This document shows positions 54,149 through 63,110 of a stretch of DNA of 64,000 nt, piece after piece; positions within the stretch are counted from its first letter, which is position 1; the number at the start of each line of letters is the position of its first letter. The position numbers and the translations under genes were made by a program. The notes below the pieces were generated by a model that did no database searches, was not told the origin of the DNA, and saw only the letters and a program-made list of their open reading frames with translations. This stretch comes from DATFVJ01 sp963727015 (lineage in GTDB: Bacteria > Actinomycetota > Actinomycetes > Streptosporangiales > Streptosporangiaceae), in the NCBI GenBank assembly GCA_963727015.1, contig CAVSEV010000011.1, positions 620,001 through 684,000 on the forward strand, in the 5' to 3' direction.

Positions 54149-55336
54149 ATGAGCGCGATGCGGCGGATCGGGGCGGTGGAGCGGCAGGCACGCCTTGCCG
54201 TGCGGCACCATCTTGCCCCAGCGGCGCGGGCCGCGACAGCCGCCGATGTCGCCAGAAACCTGGTCGGCCTGCACGGCACCGACCCCGCGTCGGTCTTCCT
54301 CGCGATTCAGGCACGGGCACAGGGGCGGCCTGCCCCCGAGGCAATCGAGCGCGCACTGTATGAGGACCGGGCGCTGATCCGCATGCTTGGCATGCGCCGG
54401 ACCATGTTCGCGGTCGCGGCCGACTTGATGCCCATCGTGCAGGCATCGTGCACGGACGAGATCGCGGTGCGGCAGCGGCGCAGGTATACGCAGTTGCTCG
54501 AGCAGGGCGGCGTGGCCGGTGACGCGGGAGCGTGGCTCAAGGACGTCGAGGAATCGACCGCCCGGGCGCTCGCTGCGCGTGGCGAGGCGACGGCCGCGGA
54601 GCTGGCCAAGGACGAGCCGCGGCTGCGCCGCCGGATCATGATGGCGGAAGGCAAGAGCTACGGCGGGATGCAGGGCGTCGGCACCTGGGTGCTGTTCATG
54701 CTTGCTGCGGACGGCCGGATCGTCCGCGGCCGCCCGCGCGGCTCATGGACGTCCACCCAGTACCGATGGCTGCCCATCGAGGCGTGGCTGCCCGGCGGGC
54801 TGGCCCGGCCGCCCGCCCCGGCGGCCCGCGCCGACCTGGTCCGCCGCTGGCTGGCGGTGTCGGGCCCGGCCACGCCCGATGACCTTCGATGGTGGACCGG
54901 GTGGACGGCCGGGCAGGTGACGGCCGCGCTCGGGCAGATCGAGGTCAACGAGGTCGACCTTGACGGCTCGCCAGGACTCGTGCTCAGGGGGGACGAGGAA
55001 ACGGCCCCCCGCGAACCGCCTTGGGCGGCGCTGCTCCCAGCGCTCGACCCGACCGTGATGGGCTGGCGGGATCGGCGATGGTTCCTCGGCGGCCACGGCG
55101 GCGCGTTGACTGACCGCTCTGGCAACATCGGCCCGACGGTCTGGTGGGACGGCCGGGTCGTCGGAGGCTGGGCGCAGCGGGCGGCCGGCGAGATCGTATT
55201 CCGGCTGCTCGAGGACGTCGGCGCAGCCGCCATTAGTGCGGTGGAGGAAGAGGCCGAACGGCTGCGCGGTTGGATCGGCTCCGTTCGGGTGACACCGCGC
55301 TTTCGCACCCCGCTGGAACGTGAGCTTGCCGGCTGA
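54149..55336 (+). CDS. Winged helix DNA-binding domain protein (HTH_42/DUF1006 type)
   Basis: The family has tandem winged-helix-like modules and includes DNA glycosylase-like proteins such as AlkX/YcaQ relatives. Visible blocks: NLVGLHGTDPASVFLAIQARA near the N-terminus, EDRALIRMLGMRRTMFAV, RRRIMMAEGKSYGGMQGVGTW and LLPALDPTVMGWRDRRWFL. The product has 395 residues. Other in-frame ATGs lie a few codons downstream. Its function in this organism is not known; repair of alkylated or cross-linked DNA is one possibility from the family. Confidence 0.8.
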   Translation: MSAMRRIGAVERQARLAVRHHLAPAARAATAADVARNLVGLHGTDPASVFLAIQARAQGRPAPEAIERALYEDRALIRMLGMRRTMFAVAADLMPIVQASCTDEIAVRQRRRYTQLLEQGGVAGDAGAWLKDVEESTARALAARGEATAAELAKDEPRLRRRIMMAEGKSYGGMQGVGTWVLFMLAADGRIVRGRPRGSWTSTQYRWLPIEAWLPGGLARPPAPAARADLVRRWLAVSGPATPDDLRWWTGWTAGQVTAALGQIEVNEVDLDGSPGLVLRGDEETAPREPPWAALLPALDPTVMGWRDRRWFLGGHGGALTDRSGNIGPTVWWDGRVVGGWAQRAAGEIVFRLLEDVGAAAISAVEEEAERLRGWIGSVRVTPRFRTPLERELAG

Positions 55337-55464
55337 ACCTGCAGGAACCGCGCAGGCCGGCGGCTGGACGTGCGGTGGCCGCGAGCTGGCCAGCCAGGCA
55401 CGCGCGCCCACCCGGCAAGCGGGTCACGGTCCATAGTGCCGCGGGACGCGGATGCGGCCGCCGC

Positions 55465-55839
55465 TTACCCGTCCTGTGGCTTGGCGCAGATGCAGAACGG
55501 ATGCCCGGCAGGATCGGTCAGCACCCGCCAGCGGTCGCCGCCTGGCTGGAAGTCCGGTGCGGTAGCGCCAAGTTCCAGGCAGCGTGTCGCGGCCTTACCG
55601 AGATCGTCGACATACAGGTCGAGGTGGTATCGCTTGGGTGAGGAAGGGTCGGGCCAGCGTGGTGGCTCGTATCCGGCGACCTGGCCGAAGCCGATCGAGG
55701 TGGTCCCGTCACTGATCATCGCATACTCGTCCTGGCTATGAGTTATCTGCCAGTCGAGGAGATCGTGGTAAAACCGCGCGAGTACGGGCGGGTCGGCGCA
55801 GTCGAGGTTGACCATAGCCAGGGTTGCGATCGCAGTCAT
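55465..55839 (-). CDS. VOC/glyoxalase family protein
   Basis: Single-domain VOC protein of 124 residues with two beta-alpha-beta-beta-beta modules: MVNLDCADPPVLARFYHDLL and HLDLYVDDLGKAATRCLELG. The C-terminal GHPFCICAKPQ is typical of the Glyoxalase_6-like group. The ATG at 55839 starts the domain; a longer frame would run through the perfect hairpin at 55952-56000 and is rejected. Substrate unknown; it is convergent with the winged-helix gene. Confidence 0.82.
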   Translation of the reverse strand: MTAIATLAMVNLDCADPPVLARFYHDLLDWQITHSQDEYAMISDGTTSIGFGQVAGYEPPRWPDPSSPKRYHLDLYVDDLGKAATRCLELGATAPDFQPGGDRWRVLTDPAGHPFCICAKPQDG

Positions 55840-56432
55840 CGTCGCGCTGCCTCTCGTCTGTTGGGTTGTGCGCGTGGGTTTGCACGCGTGGGTTTGCACG
55901 CGTTTCGTCATGCGGAACCCGGACGTGGCTCCGCTGTCCGGCGACCCATCTATCGTGACCCACATTCCTGACATCTTCTGTCAGGAATGTGGGTCACGAT
56001 GTCGGCGCCGCCCGCACGCGCCCGCCGCTTGCCGGATGCGGCGTCCCGCGCTCCCGATGCCAGCGACACCGCTTTTTCCATGATCTCGGAACCTTTTGCG
56101 TAGTTGTCACTACGCTCCGGGATCATGAACCGGCTCGCGCGGGGGGCCCCGCCGCGGGCATCTGGGTGGCTGACTTGACAACCGAGTGTCACTTGCGGTC
56201 TCCTTACCGTCATGCCAGCGAGCGCACAGCGTCACGGCCCCGGCGTGCACACCTCCGTGCACTTCCGCGTCGCCGTGACCTCAGTGCGTGCCGCGGGCGC
56301 TGCGCAGGGCATGTCTGACGCGTTGCGTGCCTGCGTTTCTGGCAGCTGTCTTTCGTGTTGTCGTTGACGGCCATTTCCTCCTGACGACCGTCGCTGAGCC
56401 CATCGGGCCAGGCGCCACATGGAAGATCCGCT
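55840..56432. other. Gene-free divergent region with a perfect hairpin
   Basis: 593 bp between the divergent VOC and cupin genes. Apart from the hairpin at 55952-56000, no gene or RNA is recognised. Two nearby copies of GTGGGTTTGCACGCG-like sequence (about 55871-55902) are short direct repeats. Promoters for both flanking genes should be here. Confidence 0.6.
55952..56000. repeat. Perfect 22-bp inverted repeat with 5-nt loop
   Basis: The left arm 55952-55973 (starting ATCGTGACCCAC) is the exact reverse complement of 55979-56000; the loop is TCTTC. It shares the 5-nt loop and ATCGTG/CACGAT arm ends with the palindrome at 1093-1147. Confidence 0.85.
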
Positions 56433-56924
56433 ATGAATCCCGATATTTCAACCGCTCCAGAGGTCGCCCAGCTTGCCTGGCTGCCCGCATCCGCACCGCC
56501 GTTCTGGAGTCTGGGCGTTACGACCGGCCGGATGACGGCAGGTCGCCTGGCCGCCCTGGTGCGGGCGGTGGCAGCCGACCCGGACCGATGGTGGCATCTG
56601 GTCCGCTTCGACCCGCGTTTCCCTGTTTACCTGCGCCTGGAGGCTGGTCCCGGCTGCGAGTTGTGGCTTGTCAGCACGCCCCCCGGCTACCGGGGCTCGT
56701 CGCGTGACCACGGCCAGGGGTGCGAGGCGCTCACCGTGGTCGCTGGCGAACTGGCGGAGCGGATTATCACGGCTGCGGGTGCGGCGGACCGGCCGCTGCG
56801 GCCGAACCGGGTGCGCGTGCGAGGCCGCGCTCATCTGCACGAGACGGTCAACCCAGGTACCTGCTACGCCATCAGCCTGTGCGCGCACGCAACGGCTGAA
56901 CTCCCCGCAGCACCGGCCGGCTAA
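56433..56924 (+). CDS. Cysteine dioxygenase-like cupin protein
   Basis: The sequence follows the actinobacterial cysteine dioxygenase-like family: DPDRWWHLVRFDPRFPVYL, CELWLVSTPPGYRG, RDHGQGCEALTVVAGELAE and HLHETVNPGTCYAISL. In active cupins the metal site needs His-x-His in the first motif (usually HDHG); here the first His is Arg (RDHG), while the later HLHE His is kept. Catalysis may therefore be changed or lost. The ATG has GGAAG about seven bases upstream; 163 residues. Confidence 0.72.
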   Translation: MNPDISTAPEVAQLAWLPASAPPFWSLGVTTGRMTAGRLAALVRAVAADPDRWWHLVRFDPRFPVYLRLEAGPGCELWLVSTPPGYRGSSRDHGQGCEALTVVAGELAERIITAAGAADRPLRPNRVRVRGRAHLHETVNPGTCYAISLCAHATAELPAAPAG

Positions 56925-57073
56925 GGCCTTGCGGGGCCGCACCACGGCAGATTCCCAGCCCGGCGGCTGCAGCAGATCAGGGCGAAAGCGGCGTAGTTGA
57001 CCGTTTGTGACGTCTCGGCATCGCTGGGGCGGTATAACCACTGGGGGACCTCTGCTGTCAGGTCGGGAGGATC

Positions 57074-58687
57074 GTGCAGCGCAGCCGCCGGGGTGGTGTC
57101 TCCCGGATTCCCCTCGGCCGCGGGCGGGCCGTTACGCTCGCGGGCCGGATTTCCGCGGGCGGGGCCGCGGCCGCGGTCGCCATTTGCCTCATCGCGGCGC
57201 TGATCGCCGGGATGTCGGTATTGCATGGTGTCCGGACGACTGCGGCGCCTGGACCGGCACGCTCCGCGCCCGCGAATCGGCTGGGCGGCCGCCCGCGGCC
57301 GTCGTCTACGCACCCCAACGTGATAGCCGTCCCTGTGGCCGAACTGACCCGGGCTGTACGGCACATAATGTCCGCGCAGCAGGGCTCCGCCGCGCGCCGC
57401 GACTACGGCACCGATGTGATGGGCAAGCCGGTTGTGCAGATGACGCGGACCAGTGCCGATCGATCGTGGGTTTTCGGGACAACCGTGATCCCGGTCCCGG
57501 CGGGCAGTGCCGCACCGCCGTGGACGGCCTTGTTCGTGGCGCACGCAACCGGCGGGCGCTGGCACATCGCCTTGTCGGGAACCTCCGGTTTCGTGCCCAT
57601 GCTTGCCTCGGCGACCGTGGTTACCGGGGCGGAGAAGCAACTGCTTGCGCGGTTCAGCGCGGCGCAGGCGGCTCCTGCGTCCGGTGCCTCCGCTCCTACG
57701 GTGAGCAGTGCGCCGACCGCCACCCCGGTGGGCAGTGGCAGCACGTCTCCGTCAGGCGCCACAGCGTCGCCTGGCGGTAGTTCGCTGTCGCCGGGCGGCG
57801 CGCAGCCGTCCCCCGGAAGTAGTGGATCGACGGGTAGTAGCGGATCGCCTGGTAGTGCGGCGAAGTCTTCTGGTGGTGCCGGGCCTCCTGATGGTGCCAG
57901 GCCTTCTGGTGGTGCCGGGCCTTCTGGTGGTGCCGGGCCTTCTGGTGGTGCCGGGCCTTCTGGTAGTGCTGGGTCTCCTGGTGGCAGCGCGGTGCCTGGT
58001 GCCGCCGGCCTTGGACTCCCTTGGCGTGCCGGTCAGTCGTGGCGGCTTGTCGCTGCGTTCAGCGGCGGCGGCACCGGGCACGTGGTGTCGATGCTCGCCT
58101 TCGCCGGCGGTGACGGACGGGTCCGCGCGGCCGGCCCGGGGCGCCTCTACCGCTTCTGTGGCGGACCCGGCAGTGACGCACTGATCGAGGTGATCCATCC
58201 CGATGGATCGGCGACCGAGTACTACCAGCTCAGTGCCGAGACAAAGATCGGTGACGGCAGCCTTGTCGCGGGCGGCACCTATCTAGGGATGACCGGCACG
58301 TCGATGGCCTGTGGCGGCACCGTGCCGGGCCCGGGGCCCGGGCCCGGGCCGGGCAAGCGCGCGGCCCGGAGCGCGGGCGACGGCAACGGGATGAGCAAGC
58401 GGGCAAGCAGCCCGCGGCCGGGTGCGGCGGCGTTCGCCGTGCTCGGCAACGGAGGCGTGATGAACCTCATCGGCGTGACGCTGGGCGGGTGGACCTTCCA
58501 CGCCCAGGCAAACCCGCCGCTTGTGTGGGCGCAGCGAGCAGCGGTCCGGGTAACACTCGGCGGGTTGCTGATGAACTACCGCGCGGCCACGCGCGGCCCC
58601 GCGACCGAGGCACCGTCACCCGCGCCGAGCCCCCCGCCGAGCCCGGCGCCGCGTGGTGGCCCATCACCGCCTTCGCCGCAGCCCTAG
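57074..58687 (+). CDS. Exported M23-like protein lacking zinc ligands
   Basis: 537 residues with a membrane anchor or signal segment (about residues 29-50), a folded N-terminal domain (to about 195), a Ser/Gly/Pro linker made of 18-bp repeats (GAGPSG units, about 57870-57990), and a second domain starting LGLPWRAGQSWRL. That domain resembles LasA/M23 peptidases, but the expected SxLDF reads SMLAF, YYHL reads YYQL, and no HxH is found. It looks like a non-catalytic cell wall-binding version. A Pro-rich tail ends the protein. The GTG has GGGAGG four bases upstream. Confidence 0.7.
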   Translation: MQRSRRGGVSRIPLGRGRAVTLAGRISAGGAAAAVAICLIAALIAGMSVLHGVRTTAAPGPARSAPANRLGGRPRPSSTHPNVIAVPVAELTRAVRHIMSAQQGSAARRDYGTDVMGKPVVQMTRTSADRSWVFGTTVIPVPAGSAAPPWTALFVAHATGGRWHIALSGTSGFVPMLASATVVTGAEKQLLARFSAAQAAPASGASAPTVSSAPTATPVGSGSTSPSGATASPGGSSLSPGGAQPSPGSSGSTGSSGSPGSAAKSSGGAGPPDGARPSGGAGPSGGAGPSGGAGPSGSAGSPGGSAVPGAAGLGLPWRAGQSWRLVAAFSGGGTGHVVSMLAFAGGDGRVRAAGPGRLYRFCGGPGSDALIEVIHPDGSATEYYQLSAETKIGDGSLVAGGTYLGMTGTSMACGGTVPGPGPGPGPGKRAARSAGDGNGMSKRASSPRPGAAAFAVLGNGGVMNLIGVTLGGWTFHAQANPPLVWAQRAAVRVTLGGLLMNYRAATRGPATEAPSPAPSPPPSPAPRGGPSPPSPQP

Positions 58688-58947
58688 GCCGGCGAATCGT
58701 GAGCCGGCCAGCCGTGCCCTTCTGCCCCATATATGCCTCTGACCTGGGAAAACAACGTCCTTCGCATGCCCTTTATATCGTTTCGTTGCGAACCTGGAAT
58801 GTGCGACGGTAGCATCATTGACGGCCAGGGGATGCTGTCCTGTTACTAGCTTGCAGCTCGTAATAAGGGCACGCGGATCCTGGCGCCTGCGTCTGGCGCT
58901 GTGGCCAAATATCGGGTGTCATGTCACCCCCTTTTGTGGGAGGCAGC

Positions 58948-60678
58948 ATGTCAGCGAGGAGCGGCCAATTGCGGGACCGGTGGCAGGTCCGTCAGAAAGG
59001 GCACGTCAGCACGGCTCGCCTGATTGTATCGATCGTCGTCATCGTAGTCTTCGCCGCCGGGACCGCGGCGGGCGACACCAGGACCGGCGAGCGGATTGCT
59101 GACGCGGCGCAGCGGTTCCTGACCTTCTACTCTGGCGTATTCGCGCTCGTGGCGCTTACCGGCGCGGTCGTCGTCGGCCTGGCTGCGACGGATCGCATTG
59201 TCATGTCCGCGGGAAACCGCATAGTCGGGCAAGCGGTGCACCGCGCCATGGCATTCATCGCGGTCGCGTTCCTGGTGACGCATATAGCCATGGAAGTAGT
59301 GGTAGGCAAGTCGAAAGCCATCGATTCCGTCGTTCCTTTCCTGGCGCACGGCAAAACCTTCTACGTGGGCCTCGGAACTATTGCCTCTGACTTGATAATA
59401 TTGATCGCAGCGACCGGGATAGCGCGCAGAAGTTTCGCAGCGAAGTCCAGTCCATTTGTCTGGCGCATTCTCCACGGTGCCGCTTATCTGGCCTGGCCGC
59501 TATCGATAGTCCACGGTCTCGTGGCAGGCCGTCATCCCAAGCCTTATGTTAGCTGGAGCTACGGCGCGTGCCTGCTCGCGGTTGGCCTCGCCCTCGTTCT
59601 GCGGAGTGTCGCGACCGTCCGGCCGCGTCAAGCCACCGCTCAGGCGTGGCCGGACGACCGGGGCTCGCCCACCCCGGCGGCGGCCAGCGTCGCCGCGCAC
59701 GCGTATCTCCTGCACAGTCAGCGTGGCGCAGCAGGCATCTCTCCGCGCGTGCCCACGGGCGTGCCCGCAGGCACGCTCGCCGCTGCAGGGCAGGCCGCGC
59801 CGTGGCCCGCAGTCGCAGCATCGCAGTGGCCCGTGACGCCCGCACACGGGATGCCGCTAGCGCCTGGGACGCCGGTGCTGCCTGGGACGGTGGCGCGCAC
59901 CCCGGCGGGAGGTATGCCAGTGGCCCCAGGTATCCATTACCACACGCCTGCGGGTGGGACGCCTGTTGTGCCTGGCGCCGTAGCGCACACACCGGCGAGT
60001 GGAATGCCAGTGACTCCAGGAACGCAGTACCACCCGCCCACGCCGTTCTACCCGCCCACGGAGAACTACCCGCCCACGGAGAACTACCCGCCCACGGAGA
60101 ACTACCCGCCCACGGAGAACTACCCGCCCACGGAGAACTACCCGCCCACGGAGAACTACCCGCCCACGGAGAACTACCCGCCCACGGAGAACTACCCGCC
60201 TGCGCAGAACTACCCGCCTGCGCAGAACTACCCGCCTGCGGGCGGAACGGCGGCCGTGCCTGGAACCTACCCCATGCCGGGTGGGATGCCAGTTGCGCCC
60301 GGGACTGCAGCGCACGCTGCCCCGAACACTGTGGTGCACGCTTCAGCCGACGGGATGCAAGCCGCGCCCGCAATCCAGCGCCAAGGACCGGCGGATAGCA
60401 TGCCGGACCTGCCCGGATATCAGTACCACGCACCGGCGGGCAGGATGCCCGCCGCAGTGGGCCCGCCGTACCGCGCTCCGGGTCGCGGGATGAACCCCGG
60501 AGGGATGGGACCCGCAGAGCAGAGCGCTGGGCCGGGAACGCAGTACCGGGCCCCCGCCGACGGGATGCCGGCCGCGCCTGAGATGGATCCCCCGGCCGAA
60601 TATGAGGCAGTCCCTTACCAGGTAAAGGCGCTGTATTCGGCGCCGCCCGACGACCAAGCCGGATGGGCCCCCAGATGA
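58948..60678 (+). CDS. Ferric reductase-like heme membrane protein with Pro-rich repeat tail
   Basis: The first 215 residues form about five membrane segments with two heme-type His pairs: H-x13-H in HRAMAFIAVAFLVTH and H-x12-H in HGAAYLAWPLSIVH, the pattern of ferric reductase/NOX-like two-heme proteins. No FAD or NAD domain follows; instead there is a 360-residue Pro/Ala/Gly tail with eight YPPTEN and two YPPAQN units (60049-60228). The ATG at 58948 has GGGAGG four bases upstream. Its end overlaps the NuoF-like gene by 16 bp, suggesting that the soluble partner supplies the electrons. Confidence 0.82.
   Translation: MSARSGQLRDRWQVRQKGHVSTARLIVSIVVIVVFAAGTAAGDTRTGERIADAAQRFLTFYSGVFALVALTGAVVVGLAATDRIVMSAGNRIVGQAVHRAMAFIAVAFLVTHIAMEVVVGKSKAIDSVVPFLAHGKTFYVGLGTIASDLIILIAATGIARRSFAAKSSPFVWRILHGAAYLAWPLSIVHGLVAGRHPKPYVSWSYGACLLAVGLALVLRSVATVRPRQATAQAWPDDRGSPTPAAASVAAHAYLLHSQRGAAGISPRVPTGVPAGTLAAAGQAAPWPAVAASQWPVTPAHGMPLAPGTPVLPGTVARTPAGGMPVAPGIHYHTPAGGTPVVPGAVAHTPASGMPVTPGTQYHPPTPFYPPTENYPPTENYPPTENYPPTENYPPTENYPPTENYPPTENYPPTENYPPAQNYPPAQNYPPAGGTAAVPGTYPMPGGMPVAPGTAAHAAPNTVVHASADGMQAAPAIQRQGPADSMPDLPGYQYHAPAGRMPAAVGPPYRAPGRGMNPGGMGPAEQSAGPGTQYRAPADGMPAAPEMDPPAEYEAVPYQVKALYSAPPDDQAGWAPR
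60049..60228 (+). repeat. Tandem 18-bp coding repeats (YPPTEN)
   Basis: Eight identical copies of TACCCGCCCACGGAGAAC (60049-60192) followed by two TACCCGCCTGCGCAGAAC copies (60193-60228). Near-perfect DNA identity suggests recent expansion. Confidence 0.95.
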
Positions 60679-62237
60679 TGAAGACACGGTTAGCGACGGA
60701 GGTCGTCCAGATAGGGACTCCGCGCCTCACCGCCGGCCTCGACCGGATGTTCCGCCTGGACCTTGCCGCCCATCTGGAGATTCACGGGCCTTTTCCGCGG
60801 CTGACGCTCAGGCAACTGATGGCCATGGCCGAGCAGGTCGACCTCAGGGGCCGTGGCGGAGCCGCTTTCCCCCTCGCCCGCAAGATGAGGGCAGTGTCCG
60901 AGTCCTCGAACACGGACAAGTCGAGAACGGTCGTGCTCGTCAACGCCGCGGAAGGCGAGCCAGCCAGCGCCAAGGACACCATGCTCCTCATCCGGTCGCC
61001 GCACCTCGTGCTCGGGGGTGCGCTCCTCGCCGGGCGGGCGCTCCGTGCGCGTGAGATCGTCGTCGGCGTCGTTAGCGGCTCACCAGCGGCGAAATCGGTT
61101 CTCGCTGCCGCTTCTGAATCGGGCCTGAAACGGCAGTTGCGGGTTGTCGAGGTGCCAGAGCGGTTCATCTCAGGCGAGGGTGGGGCGCTCGTCAACGCGG
61201 TCAACGGCCGGCTCCCAGTGCCACCGGGGCGCAAGACGCGGGCAAGCAGCCGCGGCGTGGACGGCCTGCCCACGCTGCTGTCGAATGCGGAGACATTCGC
61301 CCAGCTGGCGCTGCTCGCGCTCCTTGGCCCCGAAGACTACGGGAGGGCAGGGCCGGAGAACGAGCCTGGCACGATATTGCTGACCGTGAGCGGTTCGGCG
61401 AGGAAGCCGGCGATTGTCGAGACGCCGGCCGGTGTACCCCTCGGCGCGATCCTCGACCTCTGTGAAGCCAATATCGGGGAGGGCGTCCTTGTCGGCGGCT
61501 ACCACGGGATGTGGCTGCCGCCTGCCGTCGCGGTGAACGTCGGCGTTTCGCGCTTGAGCATGGCCGACGCAGGAGGTGTGCTCGGCGCGGGCATCGTGGC
61601 GCCGCTCGGTGAGGGGACATGCCCGCTCGGTGAGGTCGTCCGCGTAGCGAGCTACCTGGCCGGGGAATCGGCTGGGCAATGTGGTCCTTGCAAGCTCGGG
61701 CTGCCCGGTGTGGCGCGTGCGCTGACCGCGCTGGCCGACGGCTCGGGCGGGATGGACGCGCTCGAGACGGCGCGCAGGTCAGCTAACGCGGTGCGGGGCA
61801 GGGGCGCGTGCGCCCACCCGGACGGCACGTCGCGGTTCGTTCTTTCCGCGCTCAATGTGTTCACAGACGATGTCGCCGCCCATGTCTTTCACGGTTCCTG
61901 CGGGCGGCCCGTGCGGGGCGTCCTGCCGCTGGAATCGGAACAGGATCAGCCCAGGCTCCAGGTCGATTGGACGCGCTGCGAGGGCCACGGGCTCTGCGCT
62001 CAGCTGGTTCCTGAACTCATCCACGTCGACCGCAACGGGTACCCGGTCTTCCTCGACGCCCCGGTGCCGTTCTGGTTGCAACGCGAGGCACAGCAAGCGG
62101 TGGAGATGTGCCCAGCGCTCGCGCTTCGGCTTGCCCAGTCGCAAGGTACGTCACAAGGGCAGCCGGGCACGGCGAGAGTGTCCATCGCGGATTCCGGCCC
62201 GACCATGCTCCAGCTCCCTGCCGGTAAGGGCGGCTAG
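60663..62237 (+). CDS. NuoF-like flavin/Fe-S oxidoreductase with C-terminal ferredoxin
   Basis: Resembles the 51-kDa NADH-binding subunit of complex I. FMN/NADH fold: DLRGRGGAAFPLARKM and LVNAAEGEPASAKDTMLL (E-G-E-P kept, the usual Asp is Ala); SLBB region AGVPLGAILDLCEANIG; 4Fe-4S motif ESAGQCGPCKLGLPG with a later Cys in GRGACAHPDG. A C-terminal single-cluster ferredoxin follows: TRCEGHGLCAQLVPELI and EMCPALAL, three Cys suggesting [3Fe-4S]. No NuoE partner is nearby. Coupling to the heme membrane gene points to an electron path NAD(P)H or ferredoxin to membrane hemes; the direction is unknown. 524 residues. Confidence 0.82.
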   Translation: MGPQMMKTRLATEVVQIGTPRLTAGLDRMFRLDLAAHLEIHGPFPRLTLRQLMAMAEQVDLRGRGGAAFPLARKMRAVSESSNTDKSRTVVLVNAAEGEPASAKDTMLLIRSPHLVLGGALLAGRALRAREIVVGVVSGSPAAKSVLAAASESGLKRQLRVVEVPERFISGEGGALVNAVNGRLPVPPGRKTRASSRGVDGLPTLLSNAETFAQLALLALLGPEDYGRAGPENEPGTILLTVSGSARKPAIVETPAGVPLGAILDLCEANIGEGVLVGGYHGMWLPPAVAVNVGVSRLSMADAGGVLGAGIVAPLGEGTCPLGEVVRVASYLAGESAGQCGPCKLGLPGVARALTALADGSGGMDALETARRSANAVRGRGACAHPDGTSRFVLSALNVFTDDVAAHVFHGSCGRPVRGVLPLESEQDQPRLQVDWTRCEGHGLCAQLVPELIHVDRNGYPVFLDAPVPFWLQREAQQAVEMCPALALRLAQSQGTSQGQPGTARVSIADSGPTMLQLPAGKGG

Positions 62238-62604
62238 ACGGTTTGGGCTCCCCTGCCGCGTCACCTGCCTACGACGAGCCAGCCCAGGCGCGCTGGCAGT
62301 CCAAGGTGGATGCAAGAAGAGGTGGATGCAAGAAGAGAACGCTGGCGACGGCGGCAGGCTGCGGCGGCCACCCGCGGCATACAGGAAGAGGCCGCCCGCG
62401 TTGTCCTCAGTGGAGCGGTGCCATGCCGATGACAGACGGGCGCTCCCCTCAGGCTAGTCGCGCCGCACGTACCCGGAGTGCCCTATCCTTAGACGTCCGG
62501 CAGTGCAGCGTTCCGGGCAGCGAACCAGAAGCGCTTGCTAGGCTGTGCGGGTTGGTCGCCAGCCAAGTGGTCGGCAAGATCGCATTGTAGACAACTGAAG
62601 ACTA
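62238..62604. other. Gene-free stretch before tRNA-Arg
   Basis: No gene recognised. Two direct copies of GGTGGATGCAAGAAGA lie at 62305-62320 and 62321-62336. The tRNA promoter should be in the last 100 bp. Confidence 0.6.
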
Positions 62605-62677
62605 GCGCTCGTAGCTCAACGGATAGAGCATCTGACTACGGATCAGAAGGTTGGGGGTTCGAATCCCTCCGAGCGCG
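62605..62677 (+). tRNA. tRNA-Arg (ACG)
   Basis: 73-nt cloverleaf: acceptor GCGCTCG pairs with CGAGCGC; D arm GCTCAACGGATAGAGC; anticodon stem TCTGA/TCAGA with loop CTACGGA (anticodon ACG at 62638-62640, A34 normally edited to inosine); T arm GGGGG-TTCGAAT-CCCTC; discriminator G. No CCA is encoded. Confidence 0.95.
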
Positions 62678-62717
62678 CCGCCGCCGCCGCGCCGCATGAC
62701 CGAGGCAAGAACCTGCA

Positions 62718-63110
62718 TCACTTGCCGTAGTGTGCGATCTCGAGGACGTTCCCGTCGGGATCCTTTAACCACGCGCCCCGCGCGCCGCTCTCGTGCTCGG
62801 CGATTCCATCGACCGTCTTCACTCCGGGAAGGTCGTACTCCTCGAACACGATCCCGCGATCCCGAAGCTGTCTGACAGCGGACTCAATGTCCTCCACCTC
62901 GAACCTCATACACGTGCTCTTGGCCGTCCCGGCAAACTCAGATCGGTAGACCAAGAACCATGAACCGGCCTGGGTCTCATACCGGATACCCCCAGGCCGT
63001 TCGTCGCTGGCCGTAAGCCCGAGCATGCCGCTATAGAACTCCTTAGCCCGGCCGAGATCCTTGACGGCGATCATCGCACGCGTGCTGGCCGAGTCCAACA
63101 CCACTATCAC
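62718..63110 (-). CDS. VOC/glyoxalase family protein
   Basis: 130-residue VOC protein. First module TRAMIAVKDLGRAKEFYSGM, with LGLTASDERPGG; second module MRFEVEDIESAVRQLRDRG; C-terminal GAWLKDPDGNVLEIAHY, where the Glu is the usual metal ligand. Substrate unknown. It starts with ATG and stands alone between tRNA-Arg and a methyltransferase. Confidence 0.88.
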   Translation of the reverse strand: MIVVLDSASTRAMIAVKDLGRAKEFYSGMLGLTASDERPGGIRYETQAGSWFLVYRSEFAGTAKSTCMRFEVEDIESAVRQLRDRGIVFEEYDLPGVKTVDGIAEHESGARGAWLKDPDGNVLEIAHYGK

